From Anadara kagoshimensis (lineage: Eukaryota > Mollusca > Bivalvia > Arcoida > Arcidae), in contig CM037870.1 in the NCBI GenBank assembly GCA_021292105.1, positions 3,643,058 through 3,707,057 on the forward strand: a stretch of 64,000 nucleotides of DNA. The letters run 5' to 3'. Every line of letters starts with the position of its first letter. The first letter of the stretch is position 1. The position numbers and the translations under genes were made by a program. The notes beneath the pieces are model-generated. The model saw only the letters and a list, made by a program, of their open reading frames with translations. It had not been told where the DNA came from and did no database searches. Shown here in pieces: positions 25,601 to 36,913 of this stretch.

Positions 25601-28600
25601 TTGACTGGGACATGTCTGTAGATTTCTTTTAAATTGAACAGATTACAAATTTACACTGGTAAATTATTTTCCAAAGGATCTCAATGATATTTCCTTAACA
25701 AATATAGTTCAGTGTAGATTGGTTTTTGGTTTACCCAGGGTTTAAATTTTGACGGTATACATCAAAAACAAACATACTAATCCATTTCCGAATCACAATC
25801 CAGAAGCAAAGTAAAAACTTTGGAACTGACAAGTTTAGTCCATCAGATTCGTGCAAAAAATTGACAAAATTGTGGGTTTTTTGTTAAAAGCATGAAATTT
25901 GGCATGATTATAGTTCATGACCTGGAGATTATTTTCAGATATGGGGCCATCCAAAAAATCCAATATGGCGGACAAAATGGCCGCCAAAATCACATAAACT
26001 GATTTAAAATTTGTTATCACCTATTTTGTTCACAAATATGCAGGAATTTTTTTTAGTTTTGATCTGCTTATTACTTTAACATATATTTGCTGATGATTTG
26101 AATTTCAAAATGGCTGCCATTTCCAATATGGCGGACAAAATGGCAGCTCAAATAATGAAAAACGTAGATTTAAGCATTTTTTTTACCGATTTTCAATTAA
26201 GTATTGCATGAAAACATTTTGTATATGATCTGTGATTACTCATAGATATATTTTAAAATTGTTTACAATTCAAAATGGCCGTCAAATCCAATATGGCGAA
26301 CAAAATGGCGGCTAAATTATAACAAATAGCTGTACAGCTTCATTGTATTGAACCGTGGGATATTTAAAAAATAGGTCTGCATATGACTTTTGGCGATCTT
26401 TTGAAAACACAAACTTTGCTTGGTATTGCTTTAAGAAAAAAATCTATATAAGGATTATTTAATAAATTTTTTAAATTTATTGAAATTTAAAATGGCTACC
26501 ATTTCCAATATGGCGAACAAAATGGCGGCTAAATTATAACAAATAGCTGTACAGCTTCATTGTATTGAACAGTGGGATATTTAAAAAATAGGTCTGCATA
26601 TGACTTTTTGGCGATCTTTTGAAAACTTTTTGCTTGGTATTGCTTTAAGAAAAAAATCTATATAAGGATTATTTAATAAATTTTTAAAATTTATTGAAAT
26701 TTAAAATGGCTACCATTTCCAATATGGCGAACAAAATGGCGGCTAAATTATAACAAATAGCTGTACAGCTTCATTGTATTGAACAGTGGAATATTTAAAA
26801 AATAGGTCTGCATATGACTTTTTGGCGATCTTTTGAAAACTTTTTGCTTGGTATTGCTTTAAGAAAAAAATCTATATAAGGATTATTTAATAAATTTTTA
26901 AAATTTATTGAAATTTAAAATGGCTACCATTTCTAATATGGCGGACAAAATGGCCACTTAAATAATAAAAAATGTAGATCTAAACGTTTTTGTACTGATT
27001 TTGAAAATCAGAATTGAATGAAAACATTTTTTATATGACTTTTGATTACCCATAGATACATCTTTTTGTACATGAGCTGTGTCATAGAAACATCTTAAAG
27101 TTGTTTGCAATTCAAAATGGCTGAACAAAATGGCGGATAAATAGTAACAAATAGATGTACATATTCGTTGTATTTATCATTATATCTGCAGTATGGCTAT
27201 TTGATGATTGGTTAGAAACAGGAACTATGTCAACTATGACAGTTAGCATGATAATAGTTCATGACCTACAGATTATTTTCAGATATTGGGCCAACTAAAA
27301 AAATCAATATGGCTGCCATTTCAAATATGGCGGACAAAATGGCCGCCCAAATCAAATAAACTGTATTGAAAGTTTTTATAACCTAGTTTCTTCACAAATA
27401 TACATAAATTTATTTTGTTTTGATCTACTTATTATTTTTACATATATCAGATGATGATTTGAAACTCAAAATGGCTGTCATTCCAAATATGTCGGACAAA
27501 ATGTCTGCTAAATAAATGAAAAATGTAGATTTAAACACTTTTTGTACGAATTAACATTTCAACATTTCTTGAAATAATTTTTATGTGACCTGTGATTACT
27601 CGTAGGTAAATGATAAATTTATTTGCAATGAAAAATGACTGTCATATCCAATATGCCAAACAAAATAGCGATTGAATAGTAACAAATAAATATACAGATT
27701 CGTTGTATTGATTATCATATCTGATAGATATTTGAATATATTTTTAGTTTTACTGACAATAGCCAGCTGAGCTTATGGCATGGCGAAGCGTTCATCTTTG
27801 CTTCATTCAGTGCGTCAGTGTGTGTAAACTTTAATCTTCTCTGAAACCATTTAGGCAATTAAACGAAATTTGGTGTGAAAGGCCCCTAGGTGGGTAGGCT
27901 AAAGTTTGCACAAGGCATCCAAGATGGCCGCCATTACTATAGATAGTTCCTATGTGATGTAACACTGTCCACTTTCCAGGTAAAGTAGCGTCCATTTTGG
28001 TAGGCATTAGATATTGAGTCTTATTAGTTCTTTCTATAATAGGGTGTATACAATTTATTGTCACATCATTGTTACGGGGACAAAAATCTTATAAAATATA
28101 TCAAATCAAAGTAAAAACATTGGCCATTCATAAATTTAAAAACTTTTTTGTTATTCTGATTACTTTTTGAAAAACAATAATTTAAAAATGAACAAATTTG
28201 GTTAAAATAGATAAATGATATAGAATGCCTATCAAAATGGTGACTACTCTACTGAAAAAATTCGTCAGCTAAAGGTACATGAGAACTATCTATAAATAAA
28301 AAAAATACAAAAGTAGCTATTGTGCATTTAATTTTCAAACGATTTTTTTCAAATTTCAAATTTAGATGGGGCGTTTAACATATGTAATAGGTTTTACGAG
28401 AAATTTTTGGATTAGGAAGCATATATATGGGAACCACCTACTAGTATTTCCAATATTGTGTCCACTACAAACCTTGCATGTCAATGTATAGATTTTGATC
28501 AGACTTGGAACAAATGCAAACCAGCATAAGACGATAAGTTGCATACCAAATTTAGTTGCATACGTCACAAGGTCAAATCTTAGAAGCAATAGATGTTGGG

Positions 28601-31600
28601 GACGGGAGGTATTTGTCTGTCCGAGGTCTGTTCTAGTTTTTAACTACATCTAAAATTCATTGTCATTTAAAATTCAAACGATTTCCTTTCAAAAATGGCA
28701 GACAAAATGGCTGCTTGATTAATAAAAAAATTACACATTTTTTTTACATCATTCACTGAAAATCTGTTTTTTTTCTCAGCTATATATTTACATAATTATA
28801 TTATCTTTTTAGCACAGAACTTGCCATGTAAATTTTGACAATCGTCAAAGATGGTCTTCAGTCTTATACAGAAAAAGTATATTCTACATCTGGAATCAAC
28901 TGAATGTGGATTCTTAAAAATTCTAAAGAGTTACTTGAACATTTTGCTTTATTTGATTGCCTGTAAGATTAATTCAGGTTTTCGCTATCTATTGCATCCA
29001 AAATGGATACTGTTTATGTTCTACCTACATCTGGAATCAACCAAATGTGGATTCTTTAAAATTCTAAAGAATTTCTTAAACATCTTGCTTCTATTACTTT
29101 ATCTCGTGTAAAAAGTATAAAAACATTTGATTTTTCTACAATTTACACTACTATCCCTCATTATAAATTGAAAGAACGTCTTAAAGAAATTATTCACTTG
29201 TCATTCTTTTACAAAAACGGTAAGCCAAAATACAAATATCTGGTGCTGAACAGGGATTCTGGTGATTTTGTCTAGCATTATACGGATTTCAAACAAAAAT
29301 ACTAGTATGCTGAAAATGCCATCAACATGATGTTGGGGTTTTTGATAGATAACATATTTGTTGTGTTTGATAATATAATTTTCCAGCAAACAGTTGGTAT
29401 ACCAATGGGTACAAACTGTGCACCATTGCTTGCTGATTTGTTTCTTTATTCTTATGAATCAGAATTTATGCAGAACCTTGTTATATCTGGAGAGAAGTCT
29501 GTCGCAAAATCATTCAACTCCACATACAGATACATAGATGACGTTCTGTCTCTTAATAATCCTAAATTTTGAGACTATCATATGTGAAAGCCATCTATCC
29601 TAGTGAGCTTGAAATAAAAGATACGACTGATTTCTTAAGTTCTGCTTCATATTTAGACTTATACCTGAATTATGACGCCAACGAAAGGCTACATTTGACA
29701 TTTTATGACAAACGTGGTGACTTCAATTTTTCTATTGTCAACTTTCCTTTTTTGGCAGCGATAAACCTGCTTCTCCTGTTTATGATGTATATGTTTCCAT
29801 CGAAGCAGGCTGCTTGCAAATAAATTATTTGTTATTTATTATATGTACCTCTCTTATGATAAGATAGTTTAAGTTCGAGTTTCGCTTTAATTGAACCCTT
29901 TCTAGATTTATGGCCCTTCAAATGAAATATTTCATGAAGTGGTTAATAGGGAGTAAAATTCTGCAGTTGCGAAACAATCTGCATGAAAATTCACATTTTA
30001 AACAAAATTTAAAATCCCAATGTTCCATCTGGTAAATATATTTAACTGTTTTTAAAACCGCTTTACATATTTTCTAATAATATTTTTCCTTTTAAATTAT
30101 TACTTTTTGATAAAAATTTCATTAAGATTTTGTATTCAATTTTTTTATGTCTCTGAAGGAAGGGGAGCGCATGAGGCGTGCTGATACAACAGGCATCGAC
30201 ATCATTGGTATGAACAGAGATACACCTGTCCCTCAGCAAATTGCAGGTTTTGGGCATCATAGTGGAACAAAATAAATCTGCTTTTGCTAGTTCGAGACAC
30301 TGTATGTCAATAGGATTACGACAATATAACAGTAATCACCAGCTCTGTTGTCTCCAATGGAGAGGTGCTTCCAGCAAAAGAACCAGATGGTGCAGATATT
30401 CCAGACTTGTCGAACTGGATTAAAGAGGCAGACCAGAGGCTAGTGGTGCATGTGGAGTGGGTTGTTCGTGTGAAACGGTGTAAAAGAATTGTTATAGTTT
30501 CCAATGACACTGACACCTTTGCATTACTGCTACACTACACACACTCCATGGCTCTGATTGATAGAAATGTGGCACCAGTATGGCACCGTTAAAAACGGCG
30601 GATGCTTCCATTACAAACTTGGAGCACCACTGGCGAAGGCAGTAATCAAGGCTCACATATTAACCGGAGATGATTGTATGAGCGAGGTTGGCACCAAACA
30701 TGCAGCTATGGCTTGTGATCCAGTACAGTGCCTAACCAATTTTGGAGAGACTGACACCTTATCTGAGCAGGATGCTGCTTCAGCAGAAAACTACTTGGTA
30801 TACGATTGGGCAGGAGCCAGATCAATGACAACAGCTGAAACGTTTGACCAACTAAGGGTGGAGAACAACATAGGTGGTGATGCTGGTATCGATTCACTCC
30901 CTCCTACAAGCGGCATGATACAAGGCCACATTCAGTGAGGAGCCTTTCTAGTGTACAGGGCATGTCAACTGCTTGAGACATCCAATGATCAGGAGGCAAC
31001 ATTACAATTAGTAGAGCATGGTTGGAGAGAATACTGTTGTGCATTGCAGCCATCAAAATGCTTGAAGCCGCTACAGGTATGCAGATGTACAGGCAAATGT
31101 GACACATGAAGGTATAGACGCCGCTCCAATAGTGTTCAATGTATTTTGCCATGGAAAGAAAAATGACCCTTCCTGTGAAAAACATTATAAACAATTCTGG
31201 TGTAGAACAAGAGACTACATTGAAATTTTTTGGATGTTGTGCAGATTTCATTATGTCTCAATTGTTATTTCTAACACTGTAAAAGAGTGTAGAAAACAAT
31301 TTCTAGCCATGTTATTAAACACTGACACTCAACCTTGTATATCAGTGTCAGCTTCTTGTGTTGAATATAATACCAGAATAATATGAGGATGCGGATATGG
31401 AAATGGTTATCGGTGTAGCAAAATGGCCTTGACATTGTCTTAAGAAGGTCAATATTACCCTAAACGGTCTAAACAACAATAGAAATGAATTCTACGCACC
31501 AAAAGTAGTAGGATCTACTGAATTAAATTTTAAAAGTTAGATTTTCATCATGGCCGACGGCAACCATGTCTGATTTTGCCATAGCGTCATTCGTGGCGTG

Positions 31601-34600
31601 GTGGCAGAAAAACACCTTGGCGATTTATAGTGTCCAGTGACCCAATAACTAAATCCAAGTGAGAATTCCCCCAACACCAAATTGCAAACAGATCTATAGG
31701 CCAGGTCCAACATTTAATTGAATATCAATACAAAAATACTTAAATCTTATACTTTGTTTATCATTTTGGTGGTCATTTTGTCCGCCATATTGAAAATGGC
31801 CGCCGTTTTGATTTTCAGATCATCAGCAGACATATGTAAAATAATAATTAGGTGAAACATACAAAATAAATTTCTGTATATTTCTGAAAAAATGGGTAAT
31901 AACACACTGCAAATACATATAATGTGACTTTGTCCACTAATTTGTCCGCCATATTGAAAAATTGCGGCCATATTGATTTTTTTTGTTGGCCCCATATCTG
32001 AGTATAAATTCCAGCTTATGAACTATGCTAAGTCAAGCCTAATTTAATAATTTAACAAAGTTTATGCTTTCAAACGACCTCAAATAAACAGCTATATGCA
32101 AAAAATATTGTCAAATAATCTGCAGATGTGATCATTAATATTGTACAACGAATATCTATTTGTTACTATTTATCCGCCATTTTGTTCAGCCATTTTGGAT
32201 TGGAAACAACTTCAAGATGTTTCTATGACACAGGTCATGTACAAAAAGATGTATCTATGGGTAATCAAAAGTCATATACAAAAATTTTTCATTCAATTCT
32301 GATTTTTAGAATCAGTACCAAAATGTTTAGATCTGCATATTTTATTATTTGAGCGGCCATATTGTCCGCCATATTGGAAATGGTAGCCATTTTAAATTTT
32401 GATAAATTTTGAAAATATATTACATAACCTTTATCTGGTTTTTTTCTTAAAGCAAAGTTTTTGTTTTCAAAAGATCGCCAAAAAGTCATATGCAGACCTA
32501 TTTTTTAAATATCCTGCGGTTCAAGACAATGACGCAGTACAGCTATTTGTTATAATTTAGCCGCCATTTTGTTCGCCATATTGAATTTGATGGCCATTTT
32601 GAAAACAAATTTGTAAACAATTTTAAAATATATCTATGAGTAATCACAGATCATATACAAAATGTTTTCATGCGATACTTAATTGAAAATCGGTAAAAAA
32701 ATGCTTAAATCTACGTTTTTCATTATTTGAGCTGCCATTTTGTCCGCCATATTGGAAATGGCAGCCATTTTGAAATTCAAATCATCAGCAAATATATGTT
32801 AAAGTAATAAGCAGATCAAAACTAAAAAAAATTCCTGCATATTTGTGAACAAAATAGGTGATAACAAATTTTAAATCAGTTTATGTGATTTTGGCGGCCA
32901 TTTTGTCCGCCATATTGAAAATGGCGGCCATATTGGATTTTTTGGATGGCCCCATATCTGAAAATAATCTCCAGGTCATGAACTATAATCATGCCAAATT
33001 TCATGCTTTTAACAAAAAACCCACAATTTTTTCACGATTCTGCTGGACTAGTTATGTTAGACACGTGAACTTCCACCAGGGAAGTGAGGCCGGGTGCTCC
33101 GGAAGGGTAAGCACATTGTGTGAAAGGAACATGGAACTATGAGATGTCAAATATATCCAAGGCAATCCTGGACACAGAGACATCAAACTTATCAACAATA
33201 CTGTGATGACGGCCATAAAACCTTTTGAGGGCCTAGGCTTGCAATATCCCTGAGTCAACAATTTATTTGCAAGCAGCCTACTTCGTTGTACAAAGTCCCC
33301 GTAGTGGGAACAAGCTCTACCATAGCGTATTAATTGGGAAACAAATACACCATATGCAGGAGAAGCAGGTATATTGCTGCATAAAAAAGGAAAGTTGACA
33401 ATAGAAAAATTGAAGTCATCACGTTTGTCATAAAGTTTCAAATGTAGCCTTTCCTGTGCGTCATAATTCAGGTATAAGTCTAAATATGAAGCAGAACTTG
33501 AGGAATCAGTCGTGTCTTTTATTTCAAGCTCACTAGGATAGATGACATTTACATAGTCTCCAAATTTAGTCTAGATACATATAATGTTGTAATTACTATA
33601 AAACTTTTGGGTTTCTGAAATGTAATATTTGAAATATATGGAATAAAGTCACTAATTTTGAAAACTGAAATGATTTATGGTTTTGTGATGAAAATGATAC
33701 AATTTAAATATGTGTACAACACATTATATTGGTGATTATAATGTTGTCAGCCCCAGAAAAAATCTGACATTATTTACCAGTATTTTTGATGTGGTAAAAT
33801 TGTCTATTTAAAGGATGGAAGAACAGCTTTACATATAGCTTTATGGAGAGGTAAAACAGACGTGGTATACAAGTTAGTGGAGGCAGGTGCTGATGTCAAC
33901 ATTCAAGATGAGGTAAACACCACATATAACAGATTATTTATGAGGTCACTGACACTGAAATTTTGTTCTCTTAAATTTCATGTGAATCTTATTTCACATG
34001 ATTTCCACATGAATTTCCTGTAATTTAACGAATTTCACTTTACATTTTTTCATGTGAAAATCATGTGTATTTCACATGAAATTCATGTGAACAAAATTTG
34101 GCTGTGATAATATACAGAGTAGATTATTAATGTCACCTTATAATATTGATCTTTACAATGCTAATTGTTATACCAGTTTTAAAATATGAATGTAAAGGGT
34201 CTTCAGAACCCTTGTCTCGACTGATAAAGGGGTTGACCCAGAAATCCTATATAAAGTGTTTCACCTAGGTTCAAATCCCACTTGGGACAAATCAAAGTGC
34301 AAAAAATTTTGTTAGTTCACTTGCCAAAGGTCAGTGGTTTTATCAGGGCACTCTGGTTTCCTATACCATCTCTGAACTGACTGTCTTAATCTCTTAAACT
34401 TAATTGTGATGTAAAACTGCATTACTCCACTCCACTCTGCTCATAACCATAAGCTTTTACATTATAGTTGAAGAGTAGATAACCATTTGTTATTTAAATA
34501 TTATTTGTTGTATCAAAATAATATACAATAATTGCCCTCTAGGTACCCAGAATTGTCACCCTTTAGAAAAGTTGTCATCCGAGGACATCATTATTATTTT

Positions 34601-36570
34601 ATTATACCAAATTTATATTGTGTAAAATAGCATACCCGTAAACAGTATAACAAGATTGACATTTGGAGTTAACCCCCCTTGTGCTGATTTGTAACAGGAT
34701 GTATTATCTCATGGCTGTGATGAGATGGGAGATGTTGTCACACGCTGACAATATTTTGTGAAAATATCATATTTGTTACATGTCATGTTATTGGGGAAAA
34801 AATCCAATAAAATGTGTTTGAATATGTATGACTTATAATGATAAATTTTGGTTTTTTTTTAGGATGGATGGTCACCTCTTTACTGGGCAGCTAATCAAAG
34901 TCCTGTAGATATTACCAGACTACTTATAGATAATGGTGCTAAACTTAATCTTGTTGACAAGGTAAATATGATATGCTTTTATTTGATGTCGATTGCTTTC
35001 TACCTGGGTTGCAAGACATGAAACTAGATCTCAGTCTGTATTCTAGAAGTGGCCATGGGGCCATTTGTAATAACATTGAAGGCTTTGTTGAAACTTATAT
35101 ATTTTATTCTGGAAACATACATGTACAACTATACAGTATCATGTCCGCACTCCTAATGTGCTAACCACATGGTTATGACGTCCAAGTGATGTCAGAGTCA
35201 AGGGAGGTAATTTACATTTAATCTCGTGCCCAATCATACAATCGTAACATACAGTATTTGTATATAAATAATGTAACACCATTGGTCGCTTTTTTTGCCA
35301 TAGGCAGTATTGTTAAGGCCTTAGTGCTCCATAGTTGACATTTTCCGTACATGAATGCAAAAATATTAGTGTTATGTGTTTTTTTTTAAATTTGCGCTGA
35401 TGGCATGTTACGGCAGGTTTCTTTATCATGCCAAGTCTACCGTGACACGGGACTTCATTTATTTTAAGTTCCCATCCGAAATAACCGTGACTTTCATTTT
35501 CGCAATGCCGAGTCCTTGGCAAAAGAACAGTCACTACCCACTTTCAAGTCTTGGGTCAGACCCAGCCGGGGTCGAATCCACAACCTTCCACTTCCGGAGT
35601 GAGCACTCTACCAACTGAGCTACTGCAGTGGTTCACCAGTTACAAAGCTAAAGTTTTTTATGTCAACTGTATTGAATACATGCATCTATTTTATATTACA
35701 GAGAGGATTCAATGCACTTCATGTAGCACTAACTAAATCACAGTTTGATACAGCTAAAGTATTAATACATGAAGGAGCAGATTTAAACAGGAAAGTTCAG
35801 GTTAGAAATGATATTTTTAATTTTGTTGATAATTTATTTTTCTTATCTTGTTCAGTCTGTTTCAATCGCTTCTAGTTGTAAGCGTCCTCTGTAGCGGCCA
35901 CAGGTTGCCTACAACTCTACAGAGGTGTCTTAAGTGTGAACCGAGACACAGGACCTTGGTTTGAGTCTCATCAGAAAGACTACACGTCAAGTAAGGAGCT
36001 TTTTACAGCTGATGAAAATCACGATGATTTACAGTTAACTAAACACCCTTCTGGACAAAATATTTTTTGTTCAGACAGTTTTTCTGGTTTCACAGGTTTA
36101 TGTACAACAAAATATAAATGGAATGCCATAGAATAATAGTTCTGTTTAAACAGGAAGCTCTGTATAACCAAAAACAAAATGTACCAATCCATGTCAACAT
36201 CACAAAATCATGAATATTTTTTATATTTCAGGGAAGAAGTTTTGTGACACTTTTACTTAACAAAAAGCTAACACCACATGAAGCCATGGACATATTATCA
36301 TATAGTGTTCTATATGGATACAATCTCAGGAATGACTACTCAGTGAGGAAAGGGACTTTAAGACAATTTTCAAAAGACGAGCCGTTTCAGCGGTGGTTAG
36401 AAGGTGTCGAGACGCATGTGGACTCGTTATCATGTCTTTGTAGAGTACAGATACGTGACAGGTTATCAAAATGTGGACATCAAGTTAAACCAGCAATCGA
36501 TAAATTACCATTGCCAAAATTACTCGTCAGTTATTTAAAGTACAATAATGCTCAGGGAGATATAACATGA
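22691..36570 (+). CDS. Ankyrin repeat and SOCS box (ASB) family protein, 7 coding exons
   Basis: Predicted substrate receptor of an Elongin B/C-Cullin-5 E3 ubiquitin ligase; the ankyrin repeats would select the substrate. Exons: 22691-22828, 24714-24812, 25326-25424, 33814-33912, 34863-34961, 35702-35800, 36232-36570. Exons 2-6 are each exactly 99 nt in phase 0 and each encodes one 33-residue ankyrin repeat (for example SALHLAARSGKTDILLELI, TALHIALWRGKTDVVYKLV). Exon 1 adds a partial repeat (VKSGDIKTVRRLVKGG). Exon 7 carries a linker and a SOCS box at residues about 276-315: BC box SLSCLCRVQIR and Cul5-box LPLP at 303-306. The total is 323 residues. The first ATG is used; a second in-frame ATG lies 18 nt downstream. 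The exon 1 donor (TGG|gttatt) is weak and inferred from phase. Intron 3 is 8.4 kb and full of repeats. The gene is head to head with DNAJC7. I cannot assign the ASB subtype. Confidence 0.9.
22964..23543. mobile_element. 580-bp TIR element with CAGGGGCGTAGC ends and ATCAT duplication in ASB intron 1
   Basis: The left end CAGGGGCGTAGCCAGG and the right end agctacgcccctg are inverted. ATCAT flanks both sides as a 5-bp duplication. The ends are hAT-like. It sits about 135 bp after the proposed ASB exon 1 donor. Contains a GA-rich run near 23032-23050. No transposase. Confidence 0.75.
23632..24173 (+). repeat. SINE family A copy carrying a nested element, ASB intron 1
   Basis: Box-A-like gaccttggtggctgattgg and box-B-like aggttttaatctgac are followed by the family body (gcttgctgaaggatagtggt). 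The copy is interrupted at 23731-24038, and the halves rejoin cleanly at CTAAG. Confidence 0.75.
23731..24038. mobile_element. 308-bp TIR element GCCTAAAAAA...TTTTTTAGGC with CTAAG duplication
   Basis: Inverted ends include atatgtgtgtttccgctaac and its complement, separated from the tips by a poly-A/poly-T run. CTAAG at 23726-23730 and 24039-24043 is a 5-bp target duplication inside a SINE, so the boundaries are precise. Confidence 0.85.
25838..27520 (+). repeat. Left inverted arm of the 7.2-kb element
   Basis: Within the arm a longer period recurs: the phrase tagttcatgacctggagatt near 25911 returns with changes near 27255. The same sequence on the other strand forms the right arm. Mirror-image ORFs in the two arms are by-products of this symmetry. 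Confidence 0.8.
26270..26935. repeat. Tandem triplication, unit about 215 bp, inside the left arm
   Basis: ggcggctaaattataacaaa begins near 26306, 26524 and 26738, each time followed by the same 190 bp. The second and third units are nearly identical. Confidence 0.9.
27757..28630. repeat. Unclassified spacer repeat inside the 7.2-kb element
   Basis: It begins with a gctgagcttatggcatggcg phrase, like the head of the element at 55641 (gtgagcttatggtatggtg), and runs to about tctgtccgaggtctgttc. It is probably another interspersed repeat caught inside the larger element. No coding signal. Confidence 0.4.
29108..29823 (+). pseudogene. Penelope-like reverse transcriptase fragment, disrupted
   Basis: Conceptual translation shows RT landmarks: KTFDFSTIYTTIPH (motif A region, 29121 onward), GIPMGTNCAPLLADLFLYS (29396-29452) and YIDD near 29531-29542, then LEIKDTT and DFNFSIVNFPF. 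In-frame stops (for example near 29272) and a break after NFPFL show it is dead. The D...YTxIP motif A favours Penelope-like elements (family knowledge). Two near-identical phrases just upstream (28880 and 29028) show an additional local duplication. Confidence 0.75.
30140..31110 (+). pseudogene. Broken mobile-element ORF with PIN/FEN-like nuclease motifs
   Basis: Reading frames overlapping at 30365-30592 and 30558-30938 together show an acidic pattern EAD ... IVSNDTDTFALLL ... AHILTGDDCMSEVGTK, followed by a Cys-rich stretch (VCRCTGKC). The order resembles invertebrate transposon-associated proteins with a PIN-like nuclease fold (inference). A frameshift near 30560-30590, and a stop after 30935, indicate decay. 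The exact family is not recognised. Confidence 0.5.
31740..33048 (-). repeat. Right inverted arm of the 7.2-kb element
   Basis: Reverse-complement match to the left arm from tip to about 1.3 kb inward, with several ATGGCGG-containing blocks in the same order. It lacks the extra copies of the triplicated block. Confidence 0.8.
33050..33573 (-). pseudogene. Penelope-like reverse transcriptase C-terminal fragment interrupted by the 7.2-kb element
   Basis: The minus strand encodes LEIKDTT, SASYLDLYLNYD, KLYDKRDDFNFSIVNFPF and AYGVFVSQLIRYGRAC, continuing toward the right tip of the 7.2-kb element. It is the same protein family as 29108-29823 but a separate copy. Its 3' continuation resumes left of 25838 (about 25745-25837). 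The downstream part is frameshifted. Confidence 0.75.
33958..34099. repeat. 142-bp imperfect hairpin immediately after ASB exon 4
   Basis: AAATTTTGTTC at the left and GAACAAAATTT at the right bound a stretch with several inverted ttcacatgaa/ttcatgtgaa units, able to fold into a long stem. It begins 45 bp after the exon 4 donor. Confidence 0.7.
35370..35635 (-). repeat. SINE family B copy upstream of ASB exon 6
   Basis: Reverse-complement copy with head tagctcagttggtagagtgc and box-B-like region, ending 65 bp before the exon 6 acceptor at 35701. ORFs across it on both strands are repeat-derived. Confidence 0.75.
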
Positions 36571-36585
36571 TTTGTATTTTTATTG

Positions 36586-36591
36586 AATAAA
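36586..36591 (+). promoter_or_regulatory. Polyadenylation signal AATAAA of the ASB gene
   Basis: A canonical AATAAA lies 16 nt after the ASB stop codon (36568-36570), followed by an AT-rich stretch, which would give a very short 3' UTR. Confidence 0.6.
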
Positions 36592-36720
36592 TATTTATAA
36601 ATATACATTCCAGAATATGTATGAATTTATAATTTTCAAATGCAAAGACATTTCCTCATCATGTGCATGGTTCTTGTCTGTCGAGCACATTTCAGAGCCT
36701 TCTTATATCAATATTTATTA

Positions 36721-36902
36721 CTGTAAAACTTTAAATCAGTGCCACCCTTTGATAAGTAAAATTTTGGCATTATAAAGGGACTTGGTGATAAATCAGGGGA
36801 GGACTATATTTAGAAAAACATAAAAGAAATGTACATTTTTGTATTTTGGTACTTCAGAATAAATGGTGAGGGGTCAAGGAACGTTATAACAAGGTTTTAC
36901 TG
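36721..36902. mobile_element. 182-bp TA-flanked MITE (CAGTAAAACC ends)
   Basis: The left end CTGTAAAACTTT and the complement of the right end, CAGTAAAACCTTG, lie between TA dinucleotides at 36719-36720 and 36903-36904. Related ends at about 41169 and 42925 suggest another copy that hosts the 41373-42769 element. Confidence 0.6.
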
Positions 36903-36913
36903 TATGAACTTTC

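Larger units (their letters stand above)
25838..33048. mobile_element. 7.2-kb TA-flanked composite element with kilobase-long inverted repeats, ASB intron 3
   Basis: The tips GTCCATCAGATTCGTG (left) and the complement of CACGATTCTGCTGGAC (right) are flanked by TA. The joined flanks give the sequence ctgacaagttTAgttatg, which agrees with the uninterrupted relative near 59185-59215. The left arm (25838 to about 27520) and the right arm (about 31740-33048) match in inverted orientation along their whole length. The left arm is longer because a block of about 215 bp is triplicated. The arms are packed with aatatggcggacaaaatgg units. Between the arms lie relics of other elements (reverse transcriptase, PIN-like domain). 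No intact transposase was found. Confidence 0.75.

Noticed and set aside
25835-26020. Minus-strand ORF that reappears at 32858-33142 on the plus strand as an apparent gene pair
   Set aside because: The duplication is explained by the inverted arms of the 7.2-kb element; no domain recognised.
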